Counted from the first letter of the stretch, positions 19,190 through 29,367 are shown. The stretch is 64,000 bases of DNA from Thermomonas aquatica (GCF_006337105.1 NZ_CP040871.1:1612001-1676000), one strand, 5' to 3'. Notes: generated from the letters alone by a model not told the origin. Numbers and translations are program-made.

Positions 19190-20179
19190 ATGCCCGAATC
19201 CATCCTCATCGTCGGCGGTGCCGGCTACATCGGTTCGCACATGGTCAAGCAGCTGCGCCGCGCCGGCTACCGCGTGGCGGTCGCCGACGACCTGTCCAGC
19301 GGCCATCGCGGCGCGGTCGGCGACGCGCCCCTGCACGTCGGCGACATCGGCGATGCCGGCTTCGTCGATGCCGTGCTGGGCGAGGTGCGCCCGGCGGCGG
19401 TGATGCACTTCGCCAGCTTCATCCAGGTCGGCGAATCGGTGGCGGACCCGGCCAAGTACTACCGCAACAACGTGACCGCGACCCAGGTCCTGCTCGACGG
19501 CATGCGCGCACATGGCGTCGCCCGCTTCATCTTCTCCTCCACCGCGGCGATCTTCGGCGAGCCGGAGTACGTGCCGATCGACGAGGCGCATCCGAAGGCG
19601 CCGATCAATCCCTACGGCCGCAGCAAGTGGATGGTCGAGCAGATGCTGGAGGACTACGACCATGCCTACGGGCTGAAGTCGGTCTGCCTGCGCTACTTCA
19701 ACGCCGCCGGCGCCGATCCCGAAGGCGAACTCGGCGAACGCCACGAACCGGAAACCCACCTGGTGCCGCTGATCCTGCAGGTCGCCTCCGGCCGGCGCGC
19801 GCATATCGGCGTGAATGGCGACGACTACCCGACCCCGGACGGCACCTGCGTGCGCGACTACATCCATGTCGAGGACCTGTGCAGCGCGCACCTGCTGGCC
19901 CTCCGGCAACTGCTGGAGGGCGCCGGCAGCGCGCGCTACAACCTGGGCAACGGCAACGGCTTCTCGGTGAGCGAGGTGATCGACGCGGTGCGCCGGGTCA
20001 CCGGGCATCCGATTCCGGTGGTCATCGGAGCGCGCCGCGCGGGCGATCCGCCGGCACTGGTGGCCAATGCCAATGCCGCGCGCGCGCAGCTGGGCTGGAC
20101 GCCGCGCTATGCCGACCTCGACACCATCGTCGCCCATGCCTGGGCATGCGAGCGACGGATCGCCGCAAGCCGGCGCTAG
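19190..20179 (+). CDS. galE: UDP-glucose 4-epimerase
   Basis: 329 residues, close to the usual 338. GalE interconverts UDP-glucose and UDP-galactose with tightly bound NAD, feeding surface polysaccharide synthesis. Seen: the NAD fold GGAGYIGSH at the N-terminus, ADDLSSGH, the catalytic serine region FIFSSTAAIFGEP, the YxxxK pair in NPYGRSKWMVEQML, RYFNAAGADPEG and the C-terminal VRDYIHVEDL block. The 3' end overlaps the convergent GT4 gene by four bases. Neighbouring glycosyltransferases fit a glycan role. Confusion with another extended SDR epimerase is unlikely. Confidence 0.92.
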   Translation: MPESILIVGGAGYIGSHMVKQLRRAGYRVAVADDLSSGHRGAVGDAPLHVGDIGDAGFVDAVLGEVRPAAVMHFASFIQVGESVADPAKYYRNNVTATQVLLDGMRAHGVARFIFSSTAAIFGEPEYVPIDEAHPKAPINPYGRSKWMVEQMLEDYDHAYGLKSVCLRYFNAAGADPEGELGERHEPETHLVPLILQVASGRRAHIGVNGDDYPTPDGTCVRDYIHVEDLCSAHLLALRQLLEGAGSARYNLGNGNGFSVSEVIDAVRRVTGHPIPVVIGARRAGDPPALVANANAARAQLGWTPRYADLDTIVAHAWACERRIAASRR

Positions 20180-21297
20180 CCACCGCGCGCCAGTTCGAGG
20201 AACAGTTCCTCGTAGCGCCGGTTCATCAGCTCGCGGCCGTGCCGCTCCAGCGCCGCCTTGCGTGCCGCCGACGCCATTCGCGCCGTCGCCGGCGGATCCC
20301 GCAACAGTCGTTCCAGCGCATCGGCCAGCGCCGCTGGATCGGCCTCCGCCACCAGCAGGCCGTCGATGCCGTCATCCAGCACCTCGCGCACGCCGGGCAC
20401 CGCGCTGCCGACCACCGCGCAGCCGGCGGCCATGCCTTCCAGCAGCGCCAGCGGCATGCCCTCGTAGTGCGTGCTGAGCACGCACAGCTGGTGGGCCATC
20501 AATCGCTGCGGGACGTCGCGCACCACCCCGAGGAACCGCACCTGCCCGGCAATCCCGAGTTCCGCCGCCAGCCTTTCCAGCGGCTTGCGGTGCAACGCCT
20601 TGCCGCCGCCGGCGAACTGCAGCGAAGGCTGCAGGCCGCGTTCGCGCAACAGCGCCAGCGCGCGCAACAAGGTGGCATGGTCCTTCTGCTTGGAGAAGCG
20701 CGCGACCATCACGATGCCGGGCTCGCGTTGCGCGAACGCATGCGCATCCGCCGCGGCAAAGGGATCGAGGCGGATGCCGTTCGGGATCGCGATGGTGCGC
20801 TCCGGCGGCATTCCCATCGCCAGCAGGACGCGGCGCACGCCTTCCGAACAACCGACGATGCGGTCGGTGCGCCGCGCCAGCCAACGCGTCTGCGCCAGCC
20901 GCCAGCGCGTGTAGCGCTCGCGCGTGTTGTGCTCGACATGGACCAGGTGCGGCACCTTCGCCAGCAGGCCGGCGTAACGTCCCCACAGGTGCTCGGAAAA
21001 ACCGTGCGCGACCAGCACGTCGGGGCGGAATTCGCGGCAGATCCGCGCCAGCGCGAAGATGCTCGCGGCATGCGACCAGCCCGGCACCAGCCGCAGCGGG
21101 GTGCCCGCCCGCTCCAATTCGGAAATGCGCTGCGGCGGCGTGCGGCGCTTGCGGCGCAGCACCAGCAAGGGCTCGATCGCGTCGCCCTCGCGCGCGGCGT
21201 TCACCAGCTGAACCGCGACCTGGGTCGCGCCGCCGGAGAAGCCGCCGGTGACGAAGTGGAGGACGCGCACCGGCGATACGGTTTGCATGGGGCTCAT
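20176..21297 (-). CDS. Glycosyltransferase family 4 (GT-B fold)
   Basis: About 373 residues. The N-terminal VRVLHFVTGGFSGGATQVAV and C-terminal block (VCVLSTHYEGMPLALLEGMA, GCAVVGSAVPGVREVLDDG) carry the EGMPLALLE donor-binding motif of retaining GT4 enzymes such as heptosyl- and glucosyltransferases acting on LPS or exopolysaccharide. It acts at the cytoplasmic face of the inner membrane. The start at ATG 21297 overlaps the TGA of the upstream GT2 gene (ATGA), so translation is coupled; ATG 21288 is also possible. Sugar specificity cannot be read from sequence. Confidence 0.88.
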   Translation of the reverse strand: MSPMQTVSPVRVLHFVTGGFSGGATQVAVQLVNAAREGDAIEPLLVLRRKRRTPPQRISELERAGTPLRLVPGWSHAASIFALARICREFRPDVLVAHGFSEHLWGRYAGLLAKVPHLVHVEHNTRERYTRWRLAQTRWLARRTDRIVGCSEGVRRVLLAMGMPPERTIAIPNGIRLDPFAAADAHAFAQREPGIVMVARFSKQKDHATLLRALALLRERGLQPSLQFAGGGKALHRKPLERLAAELGIAGQVRFLGVVRDVPQRLMAHQLCVLSTHYEGMPLALLEGMAAGCAVVGSAVPGVREVLDDGIDGLLVAEADPAALADALERLLRDPPATARMASAARKAALERHGRELMNRRYEELFLELARGG

Positions 21298-22304
21298 TGC
21301 AGCCAGTTTTTCCGTGCAAGGCTGCGCCGCGCCCGCCACGCGCGCAACTGCCAGCCGCGCCGCCTGCAGGCATCGACCGCGCGGCCGATGCCGTCCGGGA
21401 AGATCGCCGCGATCGCGTTGCGGCATTCGTCGTCCAGCGCCGCGTCGCCGCGCGGCAGGCCGCGCGCCAGGTTGGCGAACGCACGCATGCAGAAATACTC
21501 CAGCGCCTCAGTCGCCCCTGCATCCAGGCCGCCCGGGATGGCGCTGAGCCCGCCACGCAATTCGCGCATGGATGCCAGCTGGTCGTGCACCTTGCGCGGG
21601 TTCATGGTCGCCAGGATGCTGTCGTCGCGTTGGCGGTATCCGACCCACGGGCGCGGCGCGTGGCACCACCGCTCGGTTGCCCCCACGAGGCGCGGGATCA
21701 CCGCGACATCCTCGAAATAGCGCCCCTCCGGGAACGGCGCCTGCCGCCACGCCTCGCGGGTGGCGATCTTCGACCAGCTGTGCAGCTGCCTCGACTGCAG
21801 CATCCCTTCGACCAGCATGTGCCGGTCGGCCGAAAGTGCCGGCACGCCGCGCGGAAGCGAACGCCGGTGCGATTCGCCATGCAGGCGGTGGCGCCAGCGC
21901 GGGCGTTCCCGCAGCACGCGGAAATCGCAGAGCACCAGGTCGGGGGCATCGGCCTCGATGATCGCGCGCAACTCGGGGATCGCGCCGGGCAACAGCTCGT
22001 CGTCTGAATCGAGGAACCAGACGTAACGACCGCGCGCGGCATCGAGCAAGGAATTGCGCGCCGCCGACAACCCGCGGTTGCGCGCATGCGCGAGCGAGCG
22101 GATCGCATCGGGATACCGCGCCTGCAGGGCCGCCACGATCTCCCCGCAGCGATCCGGCGACGCGTCGTCCAGCAACACGATCTCGACGCCCGCATCGGCC
22201 TGCGCGCGCACCGACTCCACGCAGGCCTCCAGGTACCGTTCCACGGCATACACCGGAACCAGCACGCTCAGCCAGGGGCGGGCGTTTTCGCCACCGCTTT
22301 CCAT
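21294..22304 (-). CDS. Glycosyltransferase family 2 (GT-A fold)
   Basis: About 336 residues. The N-terminal domain has SVLVPVYAVERYLEACVESV, VLLDDASPDRCGEI and the metal-binding DXD-type motif in FLDSDDELLPG, typical of inverting GT2 enzymes. The second half (HMLVEGMLQSRQLHSWSKIA, RYFEDVAVIPRLV) resembles LPS or capsule side-chain GT2 proteins of the glycan-decorating kind. ATG 22304 begins MESGGENARPWLSVLVP; longer versions read through unrelated sequence. It sits between the GT-C gene (35-base gap) and the GT4 gene (ATGA overlap), so these three probably build or modify one glycan. Confidence 0.88.
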   Translation of the reverse strand: MESGGENARPWLSVLVPVYAVERYLEACVESVRAQADAGVEIVLLDDASPDRCGEIVAALQARYPDAIRSLAHARNRGLSAARNSLLDAARGRYVWFLDSDDELLPGAIPELRAIIEADAPDLVLCDFRVLRERPRWRHRLHGESHRRSLPRGVPALSADRHMLVEGMLQSRQLHSWSKIATREAWRQAPFPEGRYFEDVAVIPRLVGATERWCHAPRPWVGYRQRDDSILATMNPRKVHDQLASMRELRGGLSAIPGGLDAGATEALEYFCMRAFANLARGLPRGDAALDDECRNAIAAIFPDGIGRAVDACRRRGWQLRAWRARRSLARKNWLQ

Positions 22305-22339
22305 CGATCCGCATCCATGCCTGACTGGAACGGCGGAGC

Positions 22340-24004
22340 CTAGCGACAGCCCCCTGAAGGCGAGATGTCCAGCAACCACCATCGCCTGCGGTTGGCATTG
22401 CCCATGTCGCGCGCGCGCGCCTGGTCCACGCATGCCGGCAAGGCTTCGCCTTCGACCAGCAGCCAGCGCGATGCCGGCGCCTGCCGCTGCCACGCCAGCG
22501 CATCGGCGAACTGCAGCTTCGGATCGCGCTTGAAGCCGAAATCCGCCGCCGGCCGATCGGCCATCAGCAACTGCTGTTCGCGCCAGCCCACCAGGCCGAG
22601 TTCGGCATCGGGGCCGATCGCGGCACCGACCTCGCGCATCAAGCCGCGCGACGACGAGCCGTCGTTGAGCAGCGGCGCGCCGACCAGCGAGTACAACACC
22701 CACAGCGTCGCCAGCATCGCCACCAGCGCCGCCTGCGCGCGACGGCGCCCGTACCACAGCAAGCCGCCGACGCCGACCGCGCCGGTCGCCACGAACATCG
22801 CGGCCAGGCCGTGCGCGACGCCGGCATCGCGGCCATCCATGAAACGGCGTTCGAAGCCGGGTTCGCCGAACAGCATCGCCAGACCCGCGCCCAGCAGCGC
22901 CATCGAGAACACCCCGACGAAGGCGAGCAGCAGCCGTTGCGCGTTCGGCTTGCGCAGGATCCCCGGCAACAGCGGCGCCAGCGCCAGGCACAGCATCGGC
23001 AGCGCCGGCAGGATGTACATGTCGCGCTTGCCGGACGGGATGCTGAAGAACACGAACACCAGCAGGATCCAGGCCAGCGGCAGCAGGAAGCGCGCATCGC
23101 GCCGCTGCAGGCGGCGCTTCCATGCCGGGATCGCCCACGGCAGCGCGAGCATCGTCGGCAACCACGCGGTCAATGCGACTTCGATGAAATACCAGGGCGG
23201 CTGGCCGTGGTGCCATGCATTCGCGTAGCGCGTCACCGTCTGCCGCAACAGGATGTCGTCGACGTAGGCGCGGTAGTCGGCGCCGCCGTTGCCGAGCGCG
23301 GCGACCAGCATCGGCACCAGCCACACGCCGCAGGCGGCAAGGAAGGCGAGCGGGCCGAGCCAGAACTTCGGGTTGCGCGCATGCAGGCGCACGCCGGGCC
23401 AGCCGCGCAGCGAGGCGGCCGCGACCGGCAGCAACGCGAAGAGCGCGATCACGCCGACGCCCTTACTGATCGTGCCCAGCCCCGCCGCGGCCCAGCCCAG
23501 CGCCCACATCCGCCAGTCCGGCCCGCGCAACGCATGGCGCAGCAGGCCGTAGCAGGACAGGGTGATCCAGAACACCACCAGCGGATCGATCTGCGCCTTC
23601 TTCGCCTGCCAGGTGAACTGGATCGTGAGCAATACCGCCCAGCCGGCATACAGGCCGATGCGCCGCGTCCACAACCGCGCGCCCAGGTCGGTGACGCACC
23701 ACAACGTGCCCAGTGCGGCGAGCAGCGAGGGCAGCAGGAAGGCGATGCGCAGGTTGCCGGTCAGCCACAGGAACGCGGCCTGCAGCCACATGAACAACGG
23801 CGGCTTGTCCGAATACAGCTCGCTGCCGCGATGCGGGAACAGCCAGTCGCCGCTCTCCACCATCTGCTTCGCCACCAGCGCGAAGCGCGGCTCGTCCGCG
23901 GGCCACGGATCGCGCAGGCCAAGCCCGGCGCCGAGGATCAACAGCGCGAACAGCCAGAACAGCCAGGTGTCGCGGCGCGGCGTCGGCATCGGGGACGGGG
24001 TCAT
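22340..24004 (-). CDS. GT-C family (GT39/GT83, ArnT-like) membrane glycosyltransferase
   Basis: 554 residues with about a dozen transmembrane segments. The ArnT/PMT active-site loop is complete: PADEPRFALVAKQMVESGDW with the acidic pair, then LYSDKPPLFMWL. Such enzymes move a sugar from a polyprenyl-phosphate donor to lipid A or another acceptor on the periplasmic side. Start ATG 24004 gives MTPSPMPTPRRDTWLFWLFA; the longer frame is a shadow of rsmB. It follows rsmB by 23 bases on the same strand and precedes the GT2 gene. Substrate is unknown; an L-Ara4N role would need arn genes, which are not seen nearby. Confidence 0.85.
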   Translation of the reverse strand: MTPSPMPTPRRDTWLFWLFALLILGAGLGLRDPWPADEPRFALVAKQMVESGDWLFPHRGSELYSDKPPLFMWLQAAFLWLTGNLRIAFLLPSLLAALGTLWCVTDLGARLWTRRIGLYAGWAVLLTIQFTWQAKKAQIDPLVVFWITLSCYGLLRHALRGPDWRMWALGWAAAGLGTISKGVGVIALFALLPVAAASLRGWPGVRLHARNPKFWLGPLAFLAACGVWLVPMLVAALGNGGADYRAYVDDILLRQTVTRYANAWHHGQPPWYFIEVALTAWLPTMLALPWAIPAWKRRLQRRDARFLLPLAWILLVFVFFSIPSGKRDMYILPALPMLCLALAPLLPGILRKPNAQRLLLAFVGVFSMALLGAGLAMLFGEPGFERRFMDGRDAGVAHGLAAMFVATGAVGVGGLLWYGRRRAQAALVAMLATLWVLYSLVGAPLLNDGSSSRGLMREVGAAIGPDAELGLVGWREQQLLMADRPAADFGFKRDPKLQFADALAWQRQAPASRWLLVEGEALPACVDQARARDMGNANRRRWWLLDISPSGGCR

Positions 24005-24027
24005 CGCGCGATCATAGCGACGCGCGG

Positions 24028-25311
24028 TTACGCCTTCCTCAACCGTGCGTAGAAAAACCCGTCCATGCCGCCTTCGCCCGGCAGCCGTTGCGTGCCGAAG
24101 CCGGTGTCGTGGCCGAACGTCGCATCCAGCGGTGCCAGCGCGGCATCCGGTGTGCGTGCCAGGAACGCTTCGACCTGCTCGGCGTTTTCCTCGCGCAGGA
24201 TCGAGCAGGTCGCGTACAGCAGCGTCCCGCCCGCGGCGAGCAGCGGCCACGACGCGTCCAGCAGCATCGCCTGGGTGGCGACCAGCGCGGCGATGTCGGC
24301 CTCGCGCCGGTGCAGCAACACGTCCGGCTGCCGGCGCACGATGCCGGTGGCGCTGCAGGGCGCATCCAGCAGGATCGCGTCGAACGGCACGCCGTCCCAC
24401 CATCCCGCGCTTTGCATGGCGTCGGCGCTGCGCGTTTCGATCGCCAGTTTCAGCCGCGCGAAGCCGTCCTGCATGCGCCGCACCCGGCGCGGATCGACGT
24501 CGAGCGCGGTGATGCGCAGCGACGGGTCGCGCTCGGCCAGGTGCGCGCTCTTGCCGCCCGGCGCCGCGCAGGCATCCAGCACCCGCGCGCGCGGCTTCGG
24601 CGCCAGCGCATCGGCCACGCGTTGCGCCGCGCCGTCCTGCACCGAGACCACGCCGTCGTCGAATCCCGGCAGCTGCTGCACCGGCTGCGAAGTGTCCAAG
24701 CGGATCGCGTCCGGCAGGTCTTCATCGACCGCCGCCGCGATGCCGGCTTCGTGCAGGCGCGCGAGGTAGCCGTCGCGAGTGGTCGCGCGCGCATGCACGC
24801 GCAACCACATCGGCGCCTCTTCCGCGCTGGCCTCGAAGATCGCGTCGGCCGATTGCGGCCAATCGGCGCGGATGCGGTGCGCCAGCCAGTCCGGCCACGC
24901 ATCGCCGTGCGCCGCCGGCGGCAGGCCTTCGCGCTGCGCGCGGCGCAACACGGCATTGACCATCCCGGCCTGGTGCGGGCGCCGCAGCGCGCGCACGGCC
25001 TCCACGGTCGCGTCGAGGACCGCATGCCCCGGCATGCCCAGGGTCAGCTGGGCGAAACCGGCGTGCAGCAGCGCGCGCATTTCGTGGTCGCGCTGGCCCA
25101 GCGGCTTCGACAGCCATTGCGCCAGCGCGGCATCGAAGCGCGCGCGCTGGCGCAGGGCGGCGAACACGATGGCCTCGACCAGGGCGCGATCGCGCGGATC
25201 CGCCAGCGCCGGCAACGCGGTGCCCAGGCTTGCCTTCAGCGAGCGGCCCCGATGCAGCACGTCGTCCAGCACGCGGGCGGCGGCGACGCGCGTGGCGACG
25301 CCGGCGCTCAT
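24028..25311 (-). CDS. rsmB: 16S rRNA (cytosine-967-C5)-methyltransferase
   Basis: 427 residues. RsmB methylates C967 of 16S rRNA using S-adenosylmethionine. The N-terminal NusB-like domain ([28 protein letters not shown] type) precedes the Rossmann methyltransferase with [30 protein letters not shown] (catalytic Cys) and the second Cys in [18 protein letters not shown]. The start ATG 25311 overlaps the fmt stop as ATGA. It belongs to the def-fmt-rsmB operon and is followed by the GT-C gene. Family identification is firm. Confidence 0.95.
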   Translation of the reverse strand: MSAGVATRVAAARVLDDVLHRGRSLKASLGTALPALADPRDRALVEAIVFAALRQRARFDAALAQWLSKPLGQRDHEMRALLHAGFAQLTLGMPGHAVLDATVEAVRALRRPHQAGMVNAVLRRAQREGLPPAAHGDAWPDWLAHRIRADWPQSADAIFEASAEEAPMWLRVHARATTRDGYLARLHEAGIAAAVDEDLPDAIRLDTSQPVQQLPGFDDGVVSVQDGAAQRVADALAPKPRARVLDACAAPGGKSAHLAERDPSLRITALDVDPRRVRRMQDGFARLKLAIETRSADAMQSAGWWDGVPFDAILLDAPCSATGIVRRQPDVLLHRREADIAALVATQAMLLDASWPLLAAGGTLLYATCSILREENAEQVEAFLARTPDAALAPLDATFGHDTGFGTQRLPGEGGMDGFFYARLRKA

Positions 25312-26225
25312 CGCGGCAAGTCGCGGCGTGCGTTCAGATAATCCGCGGCGGTGATCGCCTTGCCACCCTCGCGCTGCAGCACGCGGATGCGCAACACGCC
25401 TTCGCCGCAGGCGATGTCGATGCCGTCGCGGCCGGCGCGCAGCACGCTGCCCGGCACCGCGGCATGCGCTTCGTCGATGGCGACCGCGCCATGGATGCGC
25501 ACGCGCTCGCCGGCCAGCTGCGCTTCCGCCACCGGCCACGGATTGAACGCGCGCACCTTGTTCGCCAGCGCGACCGCCGGCTGCATCCAGTCCAGCCTGG
25601 CCTCGGCCTTGTCGATCTTGTGCGCGTAGGTCACCCCCGCATCGGGCTGGGGGTGCGGCGGCAGGGCGATGGTCGCGCGCAGCAGGCCCAGCGCATCGGC
25701 CAGCACCTGCGCGCCGAGTGCGGACAGGCGGTCGTGCAGCTGGCCGCCGGTTTCGTCGGCACCGATTTCGAGCGCCTGCGCGAGCAGCACCGGACCGGTG
25801 TCCAGGCCCTTCTCCATCTGCATCAGGCAGACGCCGGTTTCGCTATCCCCGGCCTCGATCGCGCGCTGGATCGGCGCCGCGCCGCGCCAGCGCGGCAACA
25901 GCGAGGCGTGCACGTTCCAGCAGCCGTGCAGCGGGATGTCGAGCACCGACTGCGGCAGGATCAGGCCGTAGGCGACCACCACCATCAGGTCGGGTTTCAG
26001 CGCACGCAAGGCCCGCTTCGACAGCGCCGACTTGAAGTTCTCCGGCTGCAGCACCGGGATGCCGCGCTGCACCGCTTCCAGCTTGACCGGCGACGGGGTC
26101 AGCCCGCGGCCGCGGCCGGCTGGACGGTCCGGCTGGGTGTAGACGGCCACCACCTCGGCCTTGTTCGCCGCCGCGCGCAGGCAGGGCACGGCGAATTCCG
26201 GCGTGCCGGCGAAGACGATGCGCAT
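25308..26225 (-). CDS. fmt: Methionyl-tRNA formyltransferase
   Basis: 305 residues, normal length. Fmt formylates initiator Met-tRNA from 10-formyl-THF. The N-terminus [16 protein letters not shown], the formyl-transfer site block [20 protein letters not shown], and [17 protein letters not shown] are canonical, and the C-terminal beta-barrel domain ([20 protein letters not shown]) is complete. It follows def after three bases and overlaps rsmB by four, as in many gammaproteobacteria. Confidence 0.97.
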   Translation of the reverse strand: MRIVFAGTPEFAVPCLRAAANKAEVVAVYTQPDRPAGRGRGLTPSPVKLEAVQRGIPVLQPENFKSALSKRALRALKPDLMVVVAYGLILPQSVLDIPLHGCWNVHASLLPRWRGAAPIQRAIEAGDSETGVCLMQMEKGLDTGPVLLAQALEIGADETGGQLHDRLSALGAQVLADALGLLRATIALPPHPQPDAGVTYAHKIDKAEARLDWMQPAVALANKVRAFNPWPVAEAQLAGERVRIHGAVAIDEAHAAVPGSVLRAGRDGIDIACGEGVLRIRVLQREGGKAITAADYLNARRDLPR

Positions 26226-26228
26226 CGG

Positions 26229-26741
26229 TCAGGCGGCGTGCTTGCGTGCCTTGGCCAGCTTCTTCTTGACCATCTCGCGCTTGAGCGGGCTCAGGTAGTC
26301 GACGAACAGCTTGCCGTCGAGGTGGTCCATCTCGTGCTGGATGCACACCGCCAGCACGCCGTCGGCCTCGATCGCGAACGGCTTGCCGTGGCGGTCCAGC
26401 GCCTGCACGCTGATCACGTCGCTGCGGGTCACGTCGGCGTAGATGCCGGGCACCGACAGGCAGCCTTCCTGGTACACCTGTTCGCCCTGGCGGGCGCCGA
26501 TCTGCGGATTCACGAACACCAGCGGCCGGCTTTTGTCCTCGGTCACGTCTATCACCATGAACCGCTGGTGCACGTCGACCTGGCTGGCGGCCAGGCCGAT
26601 GCCGGGGGCTTCGTACATGGTTTCGAACATGTCGTCGACCAACTGCTGGAACGACGGTTCGGCCAACCGGGCGGCATCGACCGGCACTGCCTTGGTGCGC
26701 AGGCGCGGGTCGGGGAATTCGAGGATCGGAAGCAGGGCCAT
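26229..26741 (-). CDS. def: Peptide deformylase
   Basis: 170 residues. Removes the formyl group from nascent proteins. All three metalloenzyme motifs are present: [16 protein letters not shown] with the metal-binding Cys, and QHEMDHLDG with the two His and catalytic Glu. ATG 26741 gives [15 protein letters not shown], the standard start; the longer frame from 26771 adds ten residues with no support. It is the first gene of the def-fmt-rsmB operon and diverges from the LysM gene. Confidence 0.96.
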   Translation of the reverse strand: MALLPILEFPDPRLRTKAVPVDAARLAEPSFQQLVDDMFETMYEAPGIGLAASQVDVHQRFMVIDVTEDKSRPLVFVNPQIGARQGEQVYQEGCLSVPGIYADVTRSDVISVQALDRHGKPFAIEADGVLAVCIQHEMDHLDGKLFVDYLSPLKREMVKKKLAKARKHAA

Positions 26742-26817
26742 GGCGGAAATCCGGGGGTGCGGTCGCCGCAATTGCGGCTACGGTCGCGATTGTAACGCGC
26801 CGAACCTTGATCCCCGC

Positions 26818-26848
26818 TTGCCAGCGATCCGGTTTTGTGGGCTATAGT
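26818..26848 (+). promoter_or_regulatory. Putative promoter of the LysM gene
   Basis: TTGCCA (26818-26823) and TATAGT (26843-26848) resemble sigma-70 boxes, spaced 19 bases, slightly long. They lie about 40 bases upstream of the LysM gene ATG in the def/LysM divergent gap. Confidence 0.45.
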
Positions 26849-26889
26849 GGCCCGGCTTCAGGGGGTTTTTTACCAAGGGGAGCGGGGAG

Positions 26890-28074
26890 ATGGCCGCCAT
26901 GCTTGAACGAGTTTCTAGGGCCGTGCGCCCCAACGTGTTGCGCACGATGTTCGCTACCGCACTGTTGACGGTGGCGACCTATGCCGTCGCGACGGAATTG
27001 CGCGGCGACCACCCGGACAGTTACGTGGTCAAGCGTGGCGACACGCTGTGGGACATCGCCGGCCGCTTCCTCAAGCGTCCGTGGCTGTGGCCGGAAATCT
27101 GGCAGGCCAACCCGCAGATCAAGAATCCGCACCTGATCTATCCGGGCGACGTCATCAGCCTGGCCTACCTCGACCGCGTCGGCCTGCAGGCCGGTCCGCG
27201 CATGGAAAGCCCGGTCAACGCGGTGCCGCTGGCCGAGGTCGAGCCGTTCCTGAAGGACCTGCGCGTCGTCGACAGCATCGACGACTTGCCCTATGTGGTC
27301 GGCCTCGAAGAAGACCGCCTGCGCAGCAGCCATGGCCAGGTCGCCTACGTGCGCGGACTGGACGGCATCGCCCCGGGCCAGCGCTACCTGGTGGTGCGCC
27401 CGGAGAAGCGTTACCGCTTCGTCGACCGTTCCGGCTACTGCTGCGACCTGTTCCAGAGCGAAGACCTCGACGATCGCGGCCGCCACATGCGCGAAGCCGG
27501 CACGATGTGGAGCAACTGGGTATTCCCGAGCAAGAACACCGAATTCCTCGGTTACGAGCTGATGACCCAATCCACCGGCACGGTGACCCGTGGCGAAGTG
27601 GCCGGCATCCAGGCCTCGACCCTGCTGCTCGACAGCGAAGGCCGCGAAGTCCGGGTCGGCGACCGCCTGATCCCGGTCGAGGCGCAGCCCTACGACCTGC
27701 AGTTCTTCCCGCACCCGCCCAAGCAGCAGCAGGAATACGGCCGCCTGCAGGTGATGGCGGTGTCGGACATGCTCACCAGCGGCGGCCCGCACGACGTGAT
27801 CGCGATCTCCGGCGGTGCGGCGCAGGGCATCGACAACGGCACCGTGTTCTCGGTCTGGCGCCGCGGCAACTCGGTCACCGACCGGGTCAAGGACGGGCTG
27901 GATCGCGACGACGACGTGACCATGTTCGAGCAGAAGGTGCGCCTGCCCGACGAGTTCGCCGGCCATGCGATGGTGTTCCGCACCTTCGACAAGGTCAGCT
28001 ATGCCCTGGTGATGAGCAGCGTCAAGCCGACCCGCGTCGGCTACGAACTGAAGCATCCGGACGCGCCCTATTGA
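26890..28074 (+). CDS. LysM-domain envelope protein (conserved upstream of dprA)
   Basis: 394 residues. A signal-anchor segment (VLRTMFATALLTVATYAVAT) is followed directly by a LysM domain at about 40-95 (SYVVKRGDTLWDIAGRFLKR, then NPHLIYPGDVISLAYLDR), which binds peptidoglycan. The remaining 300 residues are a conserved region of unknown function found with LysM in proteins encoded between def/fmt and dprA/topA in gammaproteobacteria. A GGGGAGCGGGGAG ribosome site precedes ATG 26890. It is probably periplasmic. A stem-loop terminator follows before dprA. Confidence 0.88.
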   Translation: MAAMLERVSRAVRPNVLRTMFATALLTVATYAVATELRGDHPDSYVVKRGDTLWDIAGRFLKRPWLWPEIWQANPQIKNPHLIYPGDVISLAYLDRVGLQAGPRMESPVNAVPLAEVEPFLKDLRVVDSIDDLPYVVGLEEDRLRSSHGQVAYVRGLDGIAPGQRYLVVRPEKRYRFVDRSGYCCDLFQSEDLDDRGRHMREAGTMWSNWVFPSKNTEFLGYELMTQSTGTVTRGEVAGIQASTLLLDSEGREVRVGDRLIPVEAQPYDLQFFPHPPKQQQEYGRLQVMAVSDMLTSGGPHDVIAISGGAAQGIDNGTVFSVWRRGNSVTDRVKDGLDRDDDVTMFEQKVRLPDEFAGHAMVFRTFDKVSYALVMSSVKPTRVGYELKHPDAPY

Positions 28075-28113
28075 TCGAGGTGTCGATCGGGTAGTTTTCC
28101 GATGCCATGCCGC

Positions 28114-28142
28114 GACGGCGCCCGAGGGCGCCGTCGTCGTTT
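28114..28142 (+). terminator. Intrinsic terminator or attenuator between LysM gene and dprA
   Basis: GACGGCGCCC (28114-28123) pairs with GGGCGCCGTC (28126-28135), effectively a nine-base stem with a CGAG loop, followed by GTCGTTT. It lies 40 bases after the LysM stop. An ATG at 28107 would place this structure inside the first codons of dprA, which argues for a later dprA start. Confidence 0.6.
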
Positions 28143-28160
28143 GCGGCCGATCCTGCATGG

Positions 28161-29306
28161 ATGCCGGCATCGACAGCACAGCGCCACGACGAACAACACG
28201 CCTTGCTGCGCCTGCTCGCCAGCGGCGCCGCCGCCGGCGGACTGCGGCGCCTGCTCGACAGCCACGGCAGCGCGACTGCCGCGCTGGCGGCGGGCGCGCG
28301 GGATTGGGCCAGCCACGGCCTGGGTGCAGATGCCCGCGCCGCGATCCGCAATCCCGGCAGGGAGGCGATCGCGCGCGGCGAATGCTGGCTCGATGCCCCC
28401 GGCCGGCAGTTGATCGGCTGGCGCGATCCCGACTACCCGCCGCTGCTGCGCCGCATCTCCGGCCCGCCGGCGATGCTGTTCGTGGCCGGCGATGCCGGCC
28501 TGCTCTGGCGTCCGGCGGTGGCCGTGGTCGGCAGCCGCGCCGCGACGGCGGGGGGCTGCGCCAATGCCGCGAGCTTCGCCGCCGCCCTGGCGGCGGCAGG
28601 CCTGTGCGTGACCAGCGGGCTGGCGGCGGGCATCGATGCCGCCGCGCACAATGCCGCGCTCGACGCCGGCGGCGCCACCCTGGCGGTACTCGGCACCGGG
28701 CCGGACATCGCCTACCCGCCGCGGCATCGCCCGCTGCTGGAACGCATGGCGACCCACGGCGCCGTGGTCAGCGAGCACCTGCCCGGCACGCAGCCGCTGA
28801 AGCAGCATTTCCCCAGCCGCAACCGCATCCTGGCCGGGCTCAGCCTGGGCACGCTGGTGATCGAGGCCGCGGACCGCTCCGGCGCGCTGATCACCGCCAG
28901 GCTGGCGGCCGATGCCGGACGCGAGGTGTTCGCCCTGCCCGGCTCGATCCACAACCCGATGGCGCGCGGCTGCCACCGCCTGATCCGCGAAGGCGCCACC
29001 CTGGTCGAATCCGCGGACGAGGTGCTCGCGCTGCTCGGACCGCTCGCCGCCGATCTGGCACGGGCCTTGCGTGGCGAACTGGGCACCCCCATTGCTGGCG
29101 TCGAACCGATCCTCGAAACCACGCTCCCGTCCGATCCCGACTACAACCGCTTGTGGCAGGCATTGGGCCACGACCCAACCGGTATGGATGAACTGGTCGA
29201 ACGCAGCGGATTGACGGCTGCCGCACTGTCCTCCATGCTGCTGGCGCTGGAGCTGGAAGGGCGGGTCGCGGCGGAACACGGCCGCTACTGCCGGATCGGG
29301 GTCTGA
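28161..29306 (+). CDS. dprA: DNA-processing protein DprA (Smf)
   Basis: 381 residues from ATG 28161. DprA binds incoming single-stranded DNA and loads RecA during transformation. The Rossmann-like core is complete: [73 protein letters not shown] and the C-terminal winged helix ([20 protein letters not shown]) that interacts with other competence proteins. An upstream in-frame ATG at 28107 would add 18 residues encoded by the terminator hairpin and is less likely. It is followed by smg after 61 bases. Confidence 0.93.
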   Translation: MPASTAQRHDEQHALLRLLASGAAAGGLRRLLDSHGSATAALAAGARDWASHGLGADARAAIRNPGREAIARGECWLDAPGRQLIGWRDPDYPPLLRRISGPPAMLFVAGDAGLLWRPAVAVVGSRAATAGGCANAASFAAALAAAGLCVTSGLAAGIDAAAHNAALDAGGATLAVLGTGPDIAYPPRHRPLLERMATHGAVVSEHLPGTQPLKQHFPSRNRILAGLSLGTLVIEAADRSGALITARLAADAGREVFALPGSIHNPMARGCHRLIREGATLVESADEVLALLGPLAADLARALRGELGTPIAGVEPILETTLPSDPDYNRLWQALGHDPTGMDELVERSGLTAAALSSMLLALELEGRVAAEHGRYCRIGV

Positions 29307-29367
29307 GTGCCCGGTTCAAGCCGGGTGTTTGCCTCCACACGCGCCGTTGCGGCGCAGGCCGAGGGCC

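Noticed and set aside
18160..21720. 1186-residue plus-strand frame across galE and glycosyltransferases
   Set aside because: Covers genes on both strands out of frame and has no recognisable domain.
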